A stretch of 64,000 nt of DNA, taken from positions 3,162,001-3,226,000 of the forward strand of contig NZ_CP142208.1 in NCBI RefSeq assembly GCF_036865545.1. The letters run 5' to 3'. The translations under genes and the position numbers were made by a program. Positions 22,042 through 30,028 of the stretch are shown here, piece after piece; position 1 is the first letter of the stretch, and each line of letters starts with the position of its first letter. The stretch is from Erwinia sp. E_sp_B01_1 (lineage in GTDB: Bacteria; Pseudomonadota; Gammaproteobacteria; Enterobacterales; Enterobacteriaceae). A model generated the notes under the pieces. That model made no database searches and had not been told where the DNA came from. It worked only from the letters and a program-made list of their open reading frames with translations.

Positions 22042-23415
22042 ATGTTTAAACCCGAACTTCTCTCCCCTGCCGGTACGCTGAAAAATATGCGTTACGCCTT
22101 CGCTTACGGTGCAGATGCGGTGTATGCCGGCCAGCCCCGTTACAGCCTCCGGGTGCGTAATAACGAATTCAACCACGAGAATCTGGCGCTGGGCATCAAT
22201 GAAGCTCATGCACTCGGCAAGAAATTTTATGTGGTGGTCAATATCGCTCCGCATAACGCCAAGCTGAAGACCTTTATTCGCGATCTCCGTCCGGTGGTGG
22301 AAATGGGGCCGGACGCGCTGATCATGTCCGATCCCGGTCTGATTATGATGGTGAGGGAAGCCTTCCCGCAGATGGATGTGCATCTGTCGGTGCAGGCGAA
22401 CGCGGTGAACTGGGCCACGGTGAAGTTCTGGCAGCAGATGGGGCTGACCAGGGTAATTCTTTCCCGCGAGTTATCGCTGGAAGAGATCGCCGAAATCCGT
22501 CAGCAGGTGCCGGAGATGGAGCTGGAAATTTTTGTTCATGGCGCGCTCTGTATGGCCTATTCAGGCCGCTGCCTGCTTTCCGGCTACATCAATAAACGCG
22601 ATCCGAATCAGGGTACCTGCACCAATGCCTGCCGCTGGGAGTATAAGGTGGAGGAAGGCAAACAGGATGACGTGGGCAACATTGTCCACCAGCATCAGCC
22701 CATTCCGGTGAAAAACGTTGAACCCACGCTGGGTGCCGGTGCTCCTTCGGACAAGATGTATCTGATCGAAGAGGCACAGCGCCCGGGCGAATATATGTCG
22801 GCCTTCGAAGACGAGCACGGCACCTACATCATGAACTCGAAAGATCTGCGGGCCGTGGCGCACGTTGAACGTCTGACGCAGATGGGGGTGCATTCGCTAA
22901 AAATTGAAGGCCGCACCAAATCCTTCTACTACTGCGCGCGCACTGCTCAGGTCTATCGCCGTGCCATTGATGATGCGGCGGCAGGCAAACCTTTTGATGC
23001 CAGCCTGCTGGACACGCTGGAGTGCCTGGCCCACCGGGGTTATACCGAAGGTTTCTTACGCCGCCACACGCACGACAGCTATCAGAACTACGATTACGGA
23101 CATTCTGCTTCCGATCGTCAGCAGTTTGTTGGCGAGTTTACCGGGGAGCGCCGTGATGGACTGGCGCTGGTTGATGTGAAAAATAAATTCAGCAAAGGAG
23201 ATAACCTGGAGCTGATGACGCCAGCAGGCAACATCAATTTTGACCTGCTGAGCATGGAAAACATCAAATGTCAGCCCACTGAGGTCGCGCCTGGCAACGG
23301 CCATTTTGTCTGGATCCCGGTGCCGGAAGAGATCGATCTCAGCTTCGCCTTACTGATGCGCAACTTCCCGGATGCCCCTCCGGCCCGGGCCAGTGAAAAT
23401 GCTTTAGCGATTTAA
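22042..23415 (+). CDS. trhP: TrhP, prephenate-dependent tRNA uridine(34) hydroxylase (U32 family)
   Basis: At 457 residues (E. coli YegQ/TrhP 453) this belongs to the U32 'peptidase' family. The signature is present: FVHGALCMAYSGRCLLS, followed by the further cysteine pair CTNAC. TrhP makes 5-hydroxyuridine at the wobble position of tRNAs, the first step towards cmo5U/mcmo5U, using prephenate-derived chemistry and an iron-sulfur centre in the current model. The ATG at 22042 gives the conserved start MFKPELLSPAG. yegP, its E. coli neighbour, is absent; cyaR follows downstream as in E. coli. Confidence 0.93.
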   Translation: MFKPELLSPAGTLKNMRYAFAYGADAVYAGQPRYSLRVRNNEFNHENLALGINEAHALGKKFYVVVNIAPHNAKLKTFIRDLRPVVEMGPDALIMSDPGLIMMVREAFPQMDVHLSVQANAVNWATVKFWQQMGLTRVILSRELSLEEIAEIRQQVPEMELEIFVHGALCMAYSGRCLLSGYINKRDPNQGTCTNACRWEYKVEEGKQDDVGNIVHQHQPIPVKNVEPTLGAGAPSDKMYLIEEAQRPGEYMSAFEDEHGTYIMNSKDLRAVAHVERLTQMGVHSLKIEGRTKSFYYCARTAQVYRRAIDDAAAGKPFDASLLDTLECLAHRGYTEGFLRRHTHDSYQNYDYGHSASDRQQFVGEFTGERRDGLALVDVKNKFSKGDNLELMTPAGNINFDLLSMENIKCQPTEVAPGNGHFVWIPVPEEIDLSFALLMRNFPDAPPARASENALAI

Positions 23416-23454
23416 ACGTGAATAATTTACGCCGGGCGTATTTTCCAGGCGTAA

Positions 23455-23497
23455 TTAGAATTTGATCACATAACCTTGTGCGTTTTCTGGTTAAAAT
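23455..23497 (+). promoter_or_regulatory. CRP site and -10 box of the cyaR promoter
   Basis: TTAGA-N6-TCACA (23455-23470) has one perfect and one weaker CRP half-site. A -10 box TAAAAT lies at 23492-23497, giving a start near 23505. The CRP centre is then about 42 bases upstream, a class II arrangement. CyaR is known to be CRP-activated in E. coli. Confidence 0.65.
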
Positions 23498-23504
23498 CTG
23501 CCTT

Positions 23505-23588
23505 GCTAAAAACGAGAATTCGAAACGGCAATCATTATCAGGAACCACCTCCTTGGCCCGCCCGGCTCCCCCGGACGGGCTTTTCTTT
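23505..23588 (+). ncRNA. cyaR: CyaR small regulatory RNA
   Basis: CyaR is an Hfq-dependent RNA that represses ompX, luxS, nadE and other mRNAs in E. coli. The conserved seed AGGAACCACCTCCTT is intact at 23540-23554. The 5' end GCTAAAAAC resembles the E. coli GCTGAAAAAC. The RNA ends in a terminator, with stem arms at 23556-23560/23576-23580 plus an inner CCGG/CCGG pairing and a T-rich tail. Its place between trhP and yegS matches the E. coli locus. The terminator stem is more GC-rich than in E. coli and the 5' half has diverged outside the seed. Confidence 0.92.
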
Positions 23589-23685
23589 TCCGACTCTTCC
23601 CCCTGTCTTCTTCTCCCTGCGGCAGGATATGCTATAACAGAACCACTTTCGGCCTGAACGGGCCAGAACTCACGGGAACAGAGAT

Positions 23686-24588
23686 ATGGACACACGGCCA
23701 ATTACGCTGGCGATTCTTAACGGTAAAGGGGCGGGTAATGAAGCCCTGCGGGAAGCCATCTTCAAGCTGCGTGAGGAAGGTTATCCGATAGAAGTGCGCG
23801 TCACCTGGGAACAGGGCGATGGCGAGCGTTACGTGAAAGAAGCCGTTGAGTTACAGGCTGCAACCGTGGTGGCTGGGGGTGGCGATGGCACCATTAATGA
23901 GATAGCCACGGCCCTTGCGGTGCTGGACGAGGCTCATCGTCCGGTGCTGGGTATTGTGCCGCTGGGCACTGCCAATGATTTCGCCACCAGCGCCGGCATT
24001 CCGGAAGAGATGGAAAATGCGCTGCGCCTGGCGATTGTTGGTAAAGCCACACCTGTTGATATCGCCCGTGTGAATCAGGATCGTTATTTTATTAATATGG
24101 CGACCGGCGGTTTTGGTACCCGTATCACTACCGAAACGCCGGAAAAGCTGAAGTCAGCGCTGGGTGGCGTTTCTTACTTTATTCACGGGCTGATGCGCAT
24201 GGATACGCTGAAGGCCGACAGCTGCGAGCTGAAAGGCCCCGATTTCAGCTGGAAGGGTGATGCGCTGGTCATCGGAATTGGCAACGGGCGTCAGGCAGGT
24301 GGCGGACAGCGGCTTTGTCCGACGGCGCTGATCAATGATGGCATGCTTGAGCTGAGCATTGTCACCTCCAATGAGATCCTGCCTACATTGTTGAATTCCG
24401 TGATTGGTGGCGATGATGAAAATCCAAATATCACCCGCGCTTCCCTGCCGTGGCTGGAAATCACCGCACCGCATGAGATGACGTTTAATCTTGATGGCGA
24501 ACCGCTGAGCGGCACTTCTTTCCGGATTGAGATTCTCCCGAATGCTCTGAGCTGTCGGTTACCGCCTTCATGTGCGTTGCTGGCTTAA
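23686..24588 (+). CDS. yegS: YegS lipid kinase
   Basis: This 300-residue (E. coli 299) member of the diacylglycerol kinase catalytic family has the nucleotide-binding motif GGGDGTINE (residues 65-73) and the following PLGTANDFA. It phosphorylates phosphatidylglycerol in vitro in E. coli; its cellular role is unsettled. The ATG at 23686 gives the conserved N-terminus. It is transcribed apart from trhP, after the cyaR terminator, and is followed by about 730 bases without a gene. Confidence 0.93.
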   Translation: MDTRPITLAILNGKGAGNEALREAIFKLREEGYPIEVRVTWEQGDGERYVKEAVELQAATVVAGGGDGTINEIATALAVLDEAHRPVLGIVPLGTANDFATSAGIPEEMENALRLAIVGKATPVDIARVNQDRYFINMATGGFGTRITTETPEKLKSALGGVSYFIHGLMRMDTLKADSCELKGPDFSWKGDALVIGIGNGRQAGGGQRLCPTALINDGMLELSIVTSNEILPTLLNSVIGGDDENPNITRASLPWLEITAPHEMTFNLDGEPLSGTSFRIEILPNALSCRLPPSCALLA

Positions 24589-24634
24589 TCTCACAGGAAT
24601 ATGGACTGGAAGGCCAGTAAGCTCTCTGCATGTT

Positions 24635-24725
24635 CTGGTGCCTGGTCAGAGTGTTTGGAAGGCATATTGTCTTTGAATCTGGTGCCTGGTCAGAGTGTTT
24701 TGTCTTTAATTCCGGTGCCTGGTCA
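24635..24725 (+). repeat. Three direct repeats downstream of yegS
   Basis: A unit with the core GGTGCCTGGTCAG occurs at 24635-24656, 24679-24700 and 24712-24725. The first two copies are identical over 22 bases; the third diverges after the core. Spacing is 44 and 33 bases, so this is not a strict tandem array. Function unknown; the units could be binding sites or decay from local duplication. Confidence 0.8.
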
Positions 24726-24778
24726 GGAAGAGTGGGCTGAACACAAAGACGCAAAAAGCGTCGTCCCTGACAGCTCGG

Positions 24779-24800
24779 CCCGGCACGTCCATGTGCCGGG
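24779..24800 (+). terminator. Hairpin downstream of yegS
   Basis: CCCGGCAC (24779-24786) and GTGCCGGG (24793-24800) form a perfect 8-bp stem with a 6-nt loop, followed by a moderately T-rich stretch (ACGCTTTGCTT). It is about 190 bases after yegS, beyond the direct repeats. Confidence 0.5.
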
Positions 24801-24981
24801 ACGCTTTGCTTATCAGCCCTCTCTCCCTTCCCGCTAGCTTCTGCGTCGCCTGTTTTCGTGGGGGTCACACAGGTCAAAATCCAGGTGCAGGTAATCTGGG
24901 TTTGCACCCTTTACCCTCAACTCCTTCCAATATCCTCACCTGATAATGGGGTGGCAGCACAGAATCTGTTGCCCTGCTCCC

Positions 24982-25159
24982 TTGACCTGTGTATCCACTG
25001 AACCCACCAGCATCACAGAAACTTTTGGGTGGCAGAATGGAGCACGTTAGCCGGGTATCTGCCGCACGGATGCGGCAGCTAAGCCTACATGGACGTATTT
25101 ACGGCGTCCCGGATAACGTGCTCCATGCTGACGCCTTACCTATGAACCTGGTGTTCAAC
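24982..25159 (+). repeat. Palindromic ~177-bp repeat, copy A
   Basis: This is one of three full copies in the window (others at 55316-55492 and 57049-57226). Conserved blocks are TGACCTGTGTATCCAC at the left and a long imperfect palindrome in the middle. In this copy the outer stem is GGAGCACGTTAGCCGGG against CCCGGATAACGTGCTCC, and an inner stem CTGCCGCA/TGCGGCAG follows. A right-hand tail carries GAACCTGGTGTT. It lies in the 730-base gap between yegS and rspB, the rest of which shows only the direct repeats, a hairpin and no coding sequence that I can support. Confidence 0.85.
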
Positions 25160-25202
25160 TTCTCCTATACACATCCTTAACAACCCCATAACCTCTAATA
25201 CA

Positions 25203-25224
25203 AATGTGATCCGGGTCGAACATT
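25203..25224 (+). promoter_or_regulatory. Candidate CRP site upstream of rspB
   Basis: TGTGA-TCCGGG-TCGAA (TGTGA at 25205) has one perfect half-site and a weak second one. It lies about 105 bases before rspB, where a catabolite-controlled sugar-acid operon would be expected to have one. No convincing -10 box could be assigned. Confidence 0.35.
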
Positions 25225-25317
25225 CGCCGCAATCAACTTGTATGGTAGTACGCCAAGGCGTATTTTTTGAGCATCAGGTTTGTTTAAGGCCCTGTTCAGG
25301 GCGACCAGGAGAAAAGA

Positions 25318-26328
25318 ATGAAAAGCGTCGTGATTGAACGTCCCGGAGAATTGCAGGTACAGGAGCGCCCGGAACTGACCCCAGAGGCAGGCGAAGTTCG
25401 CGTGAAAGTTCAGTATGCCAGCATCTGCGGATCTGACGTGCATATCTGGCACGGCCATAACCCCTTTGCCCGCTATCCCCGCGTGATCGGCCATGAGTTT
25501 TTTGGCCGGATTGACGCAGTAGGTGAAGGCGTGGATGCAGCCCGCATAGGTGAACGTGTTGCTGTTGATCCGGTGGTAAGCTGCGGTCACTGCTATCCCT
25601 GTTCGATTGGCCGCCCTAACGTTTGTAGTGAGTTGCAGGTTATTGGCGTGCATCGTGATGGCGGATTCAGCCAGTACGCGGTAGCACCAGCTGCCAATGC
25701 TTATCACCTGCCGGAATCCATCCCGGACAAGCTGGCAAGCCTGGTCGAGCCTTTTACCATCGCAGCCAATATCACCGCTTTTCTGAAGCCTCAGCCTGAA
25801 GATGTGGCGCTGATTTACGGCTCCGGCCCGATGGGGCTGACCGCCATTCAGGTGCTGAAAGGCGTCTATAACGTACGCAAAGTTATTGTGGCTGACCGTC
25901 TGCCTGAACGCCTTGCAATGGCCAAAGCCAGCGGGGCGGATGTGGTGCTGGATAACAGTGAGATCCCGCTGGCGGCACAGCTTGAAGGGGAGATGCCGAC
26001 GCTGATCATTGATGCTGCCTGCCACCCGTCAATTCTGGCTGAAGCCGCTGTACTGGCCTCACCTGCCGGGCGTATCGGCCTGCTTGGCTTCTCGGGCGAG
26101 CCCTGCACGCTGACGCAACAAAGCCTTACCAGCAAGGAGCTCTCCCTGTTTACCTCACGCCTGAACAGCCACCGCTTCCCTGAAGTCATCAGCTGGATGG
26201 AACAGGGGCTAATCCACCCGGAGAAACTGGTGACCCACTACCTGCCGCTCAGCGACATTGAGCAGGCGATGACACTGTTCGAAAAAGATCCACGAAGCTG
26301 CTGTAAGGTCATTCTGGCCGTGGCATAA
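25318..26328 (+). CDS. rspB: RspB-like zinc-dependent sugar-acid dehydrogenase
   Basis: At 336 residues (E. coli RspB 339) this medium-chain zinc dehydrogenase has catalytic-zinc residues Cys37 (ICGSD), His59 and Glu60, structural-zinc cysteines at 89, 92, 95 and 103, and the NAD-binding GSGPMGLTAIQ. Long stretches match RspB, for example GERVAVDPVVSCGHCYPCS. The family oxidises sugar acids such as L-gulonate or L-galactonate; the exact substrate is not settled. It opens a cluster with an MFS transporter, ydfI and rspR. The ribosome site is AGGAGAAAAG. rspA, its E. coli partner, is missing. Confidence 0.85.
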   Translation: MKSVVIERPGELQVQERPELTPEAGEVRVKVQYASICGSDVHIWHGHNPFARYPRVIGHEFFGRIDAVGEGVDAARIGERVAVDPVVSCGHCYPCSIGRPNVCSELQVIGVHRDGGFSQYAVAPAANAYHLPESIPDKLASLVEPFTIAANITAFLKPQPEDVALIYGSGPMGLTAIQVLKGVYNVRKVIVADRLPERLAMAKASGADVVLDNSEIPLAAQLEGEMPTLIIDAACHPSILAEAAVLASPAGRIGLLGFSGEPCTLTQQSLTSKELSLFTSRLNSHRFPEVISWMEQGLIHPEKLVTHYLPLSDIEQAMTLFEKDPRSCCKVILAVA

Positions 26329-26467
26329 CTTTTCCCTGCCAGGGCCACACTTGCCGCCGGATAACGTACTACTGCCAGGGCCTTCCGGCCAGGGAATAAC
26401 TGACCGCTGCCAGGGTAATACTGGCAGGCAATACCCTACTTATTATAAATGTAATCAAGGAATTACT

Positions 26468-27751
26468 ATGTTCAAAAATCTGCGTTGGACTATCGTACTT
26501 CTGCTGTTTATGGTCTACATGATCAACTATCTCGATCGTGTTGCCCTCTCGCTGACCGTACCGATGATCGAAAAAGATCTGATGCTGAACGCCGAGCAGT
26601 TTGGCCTGATCTTCGGCAGCTTCTTCTTTGGCTACGCCATCTTTAACTTCCTTGGCGGCCTGGCGACGGACAAATATGGTCCGACACTGGTGATGGGCAT
26701 CGCCGTGGGAATGTGGTCCCTGTTCTGCGGCCTGACTGCGGTAGCGACAGGTTTCTGGTCGATGCTGATTTTACGCGTGCTGTTCGGCATGGCCGAAGGC
26801 CCCATCTGCGCCTCCGCTAACAAAGCCATCAACGGCTGGTTCCCCAAAAAACAGGCCGCTACCGCTATGGGCTTCCTGAGTGCCGGTTCTCCTTTAGGCG
26901 GCGCTGTTGCTGGCCCAATCATCGGCTATCTGGCCCTGGCATTTGGCTGGCGTCCGGCGTTTGTGATCATCTGTTCTGTGGGTATCGTCTGGATGGTGGT
27001 CTGGTTCTTTATCGCCTCTGACAACCCGCTGAAAAGCCGTCGCGTCAGTGAAGAAGAGCGCCTGCTGATCGCCCGCCTGAAAGAAGAGCAGACCACGCCG
27101 GATGAAGAGCTGGCACAGGCCTCGCACGGGCTGGGCTTCTATCTGCGCCAGCCGATTATCCTGGTCACCGCCTTCGCCTTCTTCTGCTACAACTATATTC
27201 TGTTCTTCTTCCTGAGCTGGTTCCCGGCCTATCTGGTTCAGGCGCACAACCTCGATATCAAATCGATGAGTATTACCACCATGATCCCGTGGATCGTCGG
27301 CTTTGTGGGTCTGGCGCTGGGGGGATGGATTTCGGATAAGATTTTCAACATTACCGGTAAGCTGCTGCTTTCACGAAAAATTGTGCTGGTGGTCTCGCTA
27401 CTCGCCGCCGCTATTTGTGTTGCGCTGGCAGGTTCGGTAAAAGGGGTCTATCCGGCAGTTGCTCTGATGTCCGTTTCGATTTTCTTCCTGTATATCACCG
27501 GCGCCATTTACTGGGCCATTATTCAGGACGTGGTGCATAAAAGCCGCGTGGGTGGCATCAGCGGGTTTATCCATCTGATCGGCAGCCTTTCAGGGATTGT
27601 CGGCCCGATTGTCACTGGCTATATCGTGCATCACACCGGCAAATTCGACAGCGCCTTTGTGCTGGCGGGGGGTGTGGCCGCACTGGGTGCGCTGCTGGTG
27701 TTCTTTGTTATTAAAAGTCCGAAGACGCAAAACAAAGCGGTTTCAGTGTGA
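26468..27751 (+). CDS. MFS sugar-acid transporter (YdfJ/hexuronate type)
   Basis: From ATG 26468, with ribosome site CAAGGA, the product is 427 residues with twelve helices. It belongs to the anion:cation symporter branch of the MFS, shown by the N-terminal MINYLDRVALS and the helix-4 region GMAEGPICASANKAI. That branch includes hexuronate, galactonate and glucarate carriers. In E. coli the equivalent place in the rsp cluster holds ydfJ. An upstream extension of 39 codons lacks similarity and a ribosome site, so I drop it. It most likely imports the substrate of RspB and YdfI. Confidence 0.85.
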   Translation: MFKNLRWTIVLLLFMVYMINYLDRVALSLTVPMIEKDLMLNAEQFGLIFGSFFFGYAIFNFLGGLATDKYGPTLVMGIAVGMWSLFCGLTAVATGFWSMLILRVLFGMAEGPICASANKAINGWFPKKQAATAMGFLSAGSPLGGAVAGPIIGYLALAFGWRPAFVIICSVGIVWMVVWFFIASDNPLKSRRVSEEERLLIARLKEEQTTPDEELAQASHGLGFYLRQPIILVTAFAFFCYNYILFFFLSWFPAYLVQAHNLDIKSMSITTMIPWIVGFVGLALGGWISDKIFNITGKLLLSRKIVLVVSLLAAAICVALAGSVKGVYPAVALMSVSIFFLYITGAIYWAIIQDVVHKSRVGGISGFIHLIGSLSGIVGPIVTGYIVHHTGKFDSAFVLAGGVAALGALLVFFVIKSPKTQNKAVSV

Positions 27752-27757
27752 AACAAA

Positions 27758-27776
27758 GCGCGCACCAGGTGCGCGC
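27758..27776. terminator. Intercistronic hairpin between the MFS gene and ydfI
   Basis: GCGCGCAC (27758-27765) and GTGCGCGC (27769-27776) form a perfect 8-bp stem with a 3-nt loop. No T run follows. It probably tunes the relative expression or stability of the two parts of the transcript. Confidence 0.5.
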
Positions 27777-27798
27777 CATTTAAAAGAAAGGATTGTCT

Positions 27799-29256
27799 AT
27801 GCTTTCGTTTGATTCTCTCTCCCCGGACGTTGTCCGTCCTGATTACCCTCGTGAGAAGCTCCGCACCCGTATGGTTCATATTGGATTTGGCGCTTTCCAT
27901 CGGGCACATCAGGCAGTATGCAGCGACAGGCTTGCCAGCGAGCAGGGCAGCGACTGGGGCTATTGCGAAGTAAACCTTAACAGCGGTGAACTGATTCAGG
28001 CGCTGAAGCAGCAGGACTGCTGCTATTCCGTGGCGGAGATGAGCGGCGATCGGATGTCGCTGCGGGTCATTGGCGTAGTGAAAGAAGCCCTGCACGGAAA
28101 GTCTGACGGCATTGATGCGGTGATTGAGGCGCTGGCCCAGCCGGATGTGGCTATCGTTTCAATGACCGTTACCGAAAAAGGCTACTGCTATGAGCCTTCC
28201 AGCGGCAGGCTGGATCTGCACCACCCGGCCATTGTGCATGACATCGCTAACCCCGAAGCGCCCTCTTCCCTGCCTGGCATTATCCTTGCCGGGATTGTAC
28301 GCCGTCGCGAACGCGGCTTAGCCCCCTTCAGCGTCATGTCCTGCGATAACATGCCTGAAAATGGCCGCGTGACGCGCAATGTCGTGACTGGCCTGGCTGA
28401 AAAGCTGGACAGCGATCTGGCTGGCTGGATTACCGAAAATGTGACCTTCCCTTCCACTATGGTGGACCGTATTGTCCCGGCAATGACCGCTGAAACCCAC
28501 GCCGCACTGCGTGAAAAACTGGGCTGTGACGATCCGGTCAGCGTGGCCTGTGAACCTTTCCTGCAGTGGGTGATTGAAGATAACTTTGTCAGCGGCCGTC
28601 CGGAATGGGAAAAAGCCGGGGCAGAGCTGGTCAGCGATGTCCTGCCGTTTGAAGAGATGAAGCTGCGTATGCTCAACGGCAGCCACTCCTTCCTGGCCTA
28701 TCTTGGCTATCTGGCCGGTTACCAGCATATCAGCGACTGCATGGCCGATGAGCACTACCGCCAGGCCGCACGGCAACTGATGATGGAGGAGCAGGCCCCC
28801 ACGCTGCACGCTAATGTGGATCTGGCTGCCTATGCTGATTCGCTGATTGCGCGCTATGAGAATCTGGCGATCAAACACCGTACCGGACAGATTGCTAATG
28901 ACGGCACCCAGAAGCTGCCCCAGCGCTGGCTGGACAGCATTCGCTGGCATCTGCAACATGGCGGCAGCTACAGATTACTGGCGCTGGGCGTGGCGGGCTG
29001 GATGCGCTATGTTGGCGGCGTGGATGAACAGGGAGAAGCGATTGAGATTCGCGATCCGATGCGTGAGCAACTTGCTCAACGTGTTGCAGAAACGCCGGAA
29101 GGGGAAGCGCGCGTTGCTGCCCTGCTGTCAATCAAAGCGGTGTTTGGTGAGGATCTGGCTGCGGAACCCGCCTTTGTTGCCCAGGTAACCCACTTTTATC
29201 AGCTTTTACTGGTAAAAGGTGCAAAAGAGACGGTGAAACTGGCGCTGGCCGAGTGA
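27799..29256 (+). CDS. ydfI: YdfI-like mannitol-dehydrogenase-family sugar-acid oxidoreductase
   Basis: The product is 485 residues (E. coli YdfI 486), a polyol-specific long-chain dehydrogenase with the NAD motif VHIGFGAFHRAHQ and the catalytic region LRMLNGSHSFLAYLGYLAG. The E. coli enzyme is described as a mannonate (fructuronate) oxidoreductase; that activity is likely but not shown here. I chose ATG 27799 over TTG 27793 because of the AAAGAAAGGA ribosome site at proper distance. Its presence with rspB and rspR points to interconversion of keto- and hydroxy-sugar acids. Confidence 0.85.
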   Translation: MLSFDSLSPDVVRPDYPREKLRTRMVHIGFGAFHRAHQAVCSDRLASEQGSDWGYCEVNLNSGELIQALKQQDCCYSVAEMSGDRMSLRVIGVVKEALHGKSDGIDAVIEALAQPDVAIVSMTVTEKGYCYEPSSGRLDLHHPAIVHDIANPEAPSSLPGIILAGIVRRRERGLAPFSVMSCDNMPENGRVTRNVVTGLAEKLDSDLAGWITENVTFPSTMVDRIVPAMTAETHAALREKLGCDDPVSVACEPFLQWVIEDNFVSGRPEWEKAGAELVSDVLPFEEMKLRMLNGSHSFLAYLGYLAGYQHISDCMADEHYRQAARQLMMEEQAPTLHANVDLAAYADSLIARYENLAIKHRTGQIANDGTQKLPQRWLDSIRWHLQHGGSYRLLALGVAGWMRYVGGVDEQGEAIEIRDPMREQLAQRVAETPEGEARVAALLSIKAVFGEDLAAEPAFVAQVTHFYQLLLVKGAKETVKLALAE

Positions 29257-29338
29257 ATAAGCGCTGGCGAACCGTCAGCGCCCTGTTTAGACTGAGGCTT
29301 CCACAGACGAAGTATGAAGGGTATAGGGATAATACTGA

Positions 29339-30028
29339 ATGTCTACAGCCTACATCATTACGGCCAGCGAGCCGGTAAATCAGCAGATTTATCGCTTTCT
29401 GCGTCAGGATATTGTGACCTGTGCGATCCCGCCAGGTTCGCTGCTGTCTGAAAAAGAGGTCTCCGCTCGCTTCAGCGTCTCCCGGCAGCCGGTCCGTGAA
29501 GCTTTCATTAAATTAGCCGAAGCCGGTCTGGTTCAGGTTTTACCGCAGCGCGGAACTTTTGTCCGCAAAATCTCTGCCCAGCGGGTCGCAGATGGCCGTT
29601 TTATCCGTGAAGCCGTGGAAGTGGCCGTTATCCGTCGTGCCGCACTGGAAGCCCCGGCAGACTCTCTTGCCCAGCTTGAGCATAATCTTCAACTGCAAAA
29701 AATGGCGGCTGACCGCCATGACAGCCAGGCCTTTCTGCTGCTGGATGATGAGTTCCACCGGCTGATTGCCCAGAGCATCAACTGTGAGTTAGCCTGGGAG
29801 ACGGTAGAAAATATCAAGGCGGCGATGGATCGCGTACGGTTCCTGACCCTGAGCAAAGTTTCTCCGCCTGAAAGTCTGATCGAGCAGCATCGCGAGATCT
29901 ATCAGGCTCTGGTAGCCCGCGATGTGGAGCGTGCAGAGAAAGCCCTGCGCCGCCATCTGCAGGAGATGATTTTCTCCATCACGCCAATCGCCGAACAGAA
30001 CAGCGAATGGTTTGAAAAACCGCTATAG
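29339..30028 (+). CDS. rspR: RspR-like GntR/FadR-type regulator
   Basis: This 229-residue regulator has an N-terminal winged helix (EKEVSARFSVSRQPVREAF at about 38-56) and a C-terminal all-helical FCD ligand domain with metal-binding Asp/His residues (DDEFHRLI, HREIYQAL). In E. coli RspR (YdfH) represses rspAB. Here it most likely controls the upstream rspB-MFS-ydfI genes, 82 bases away, in response to the substrate. It is on the same strand, and its stop overlaps the stop of the convergent FUSC gene. Confidence 0.85.
   Translation: MSTAYIITASEPVNQQIYRFLRQDIVTCAIPPGSLLSEKEVSARFSVSRQPVREAFIKLAEAGLVQVLPQRGTFVRKISAQRVADGRFIREAVEVAVIRRAALEAPADSLAQLEHNLQLQKMAADRHDSQAFLLLDDEFHRLIAQSINCELAWETVENIKAAMDRVRFLTLSKVSPPESLIEQHREIYQALVARDVERAEKALRRHLQEMIFSITPIAEQNSEWFEKPL

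Noticed and set aside
24635..24725. CRISPR-like array behind yegS
   Set aside because: Only three units, unequal spacing, third unit partial, no cas genes.
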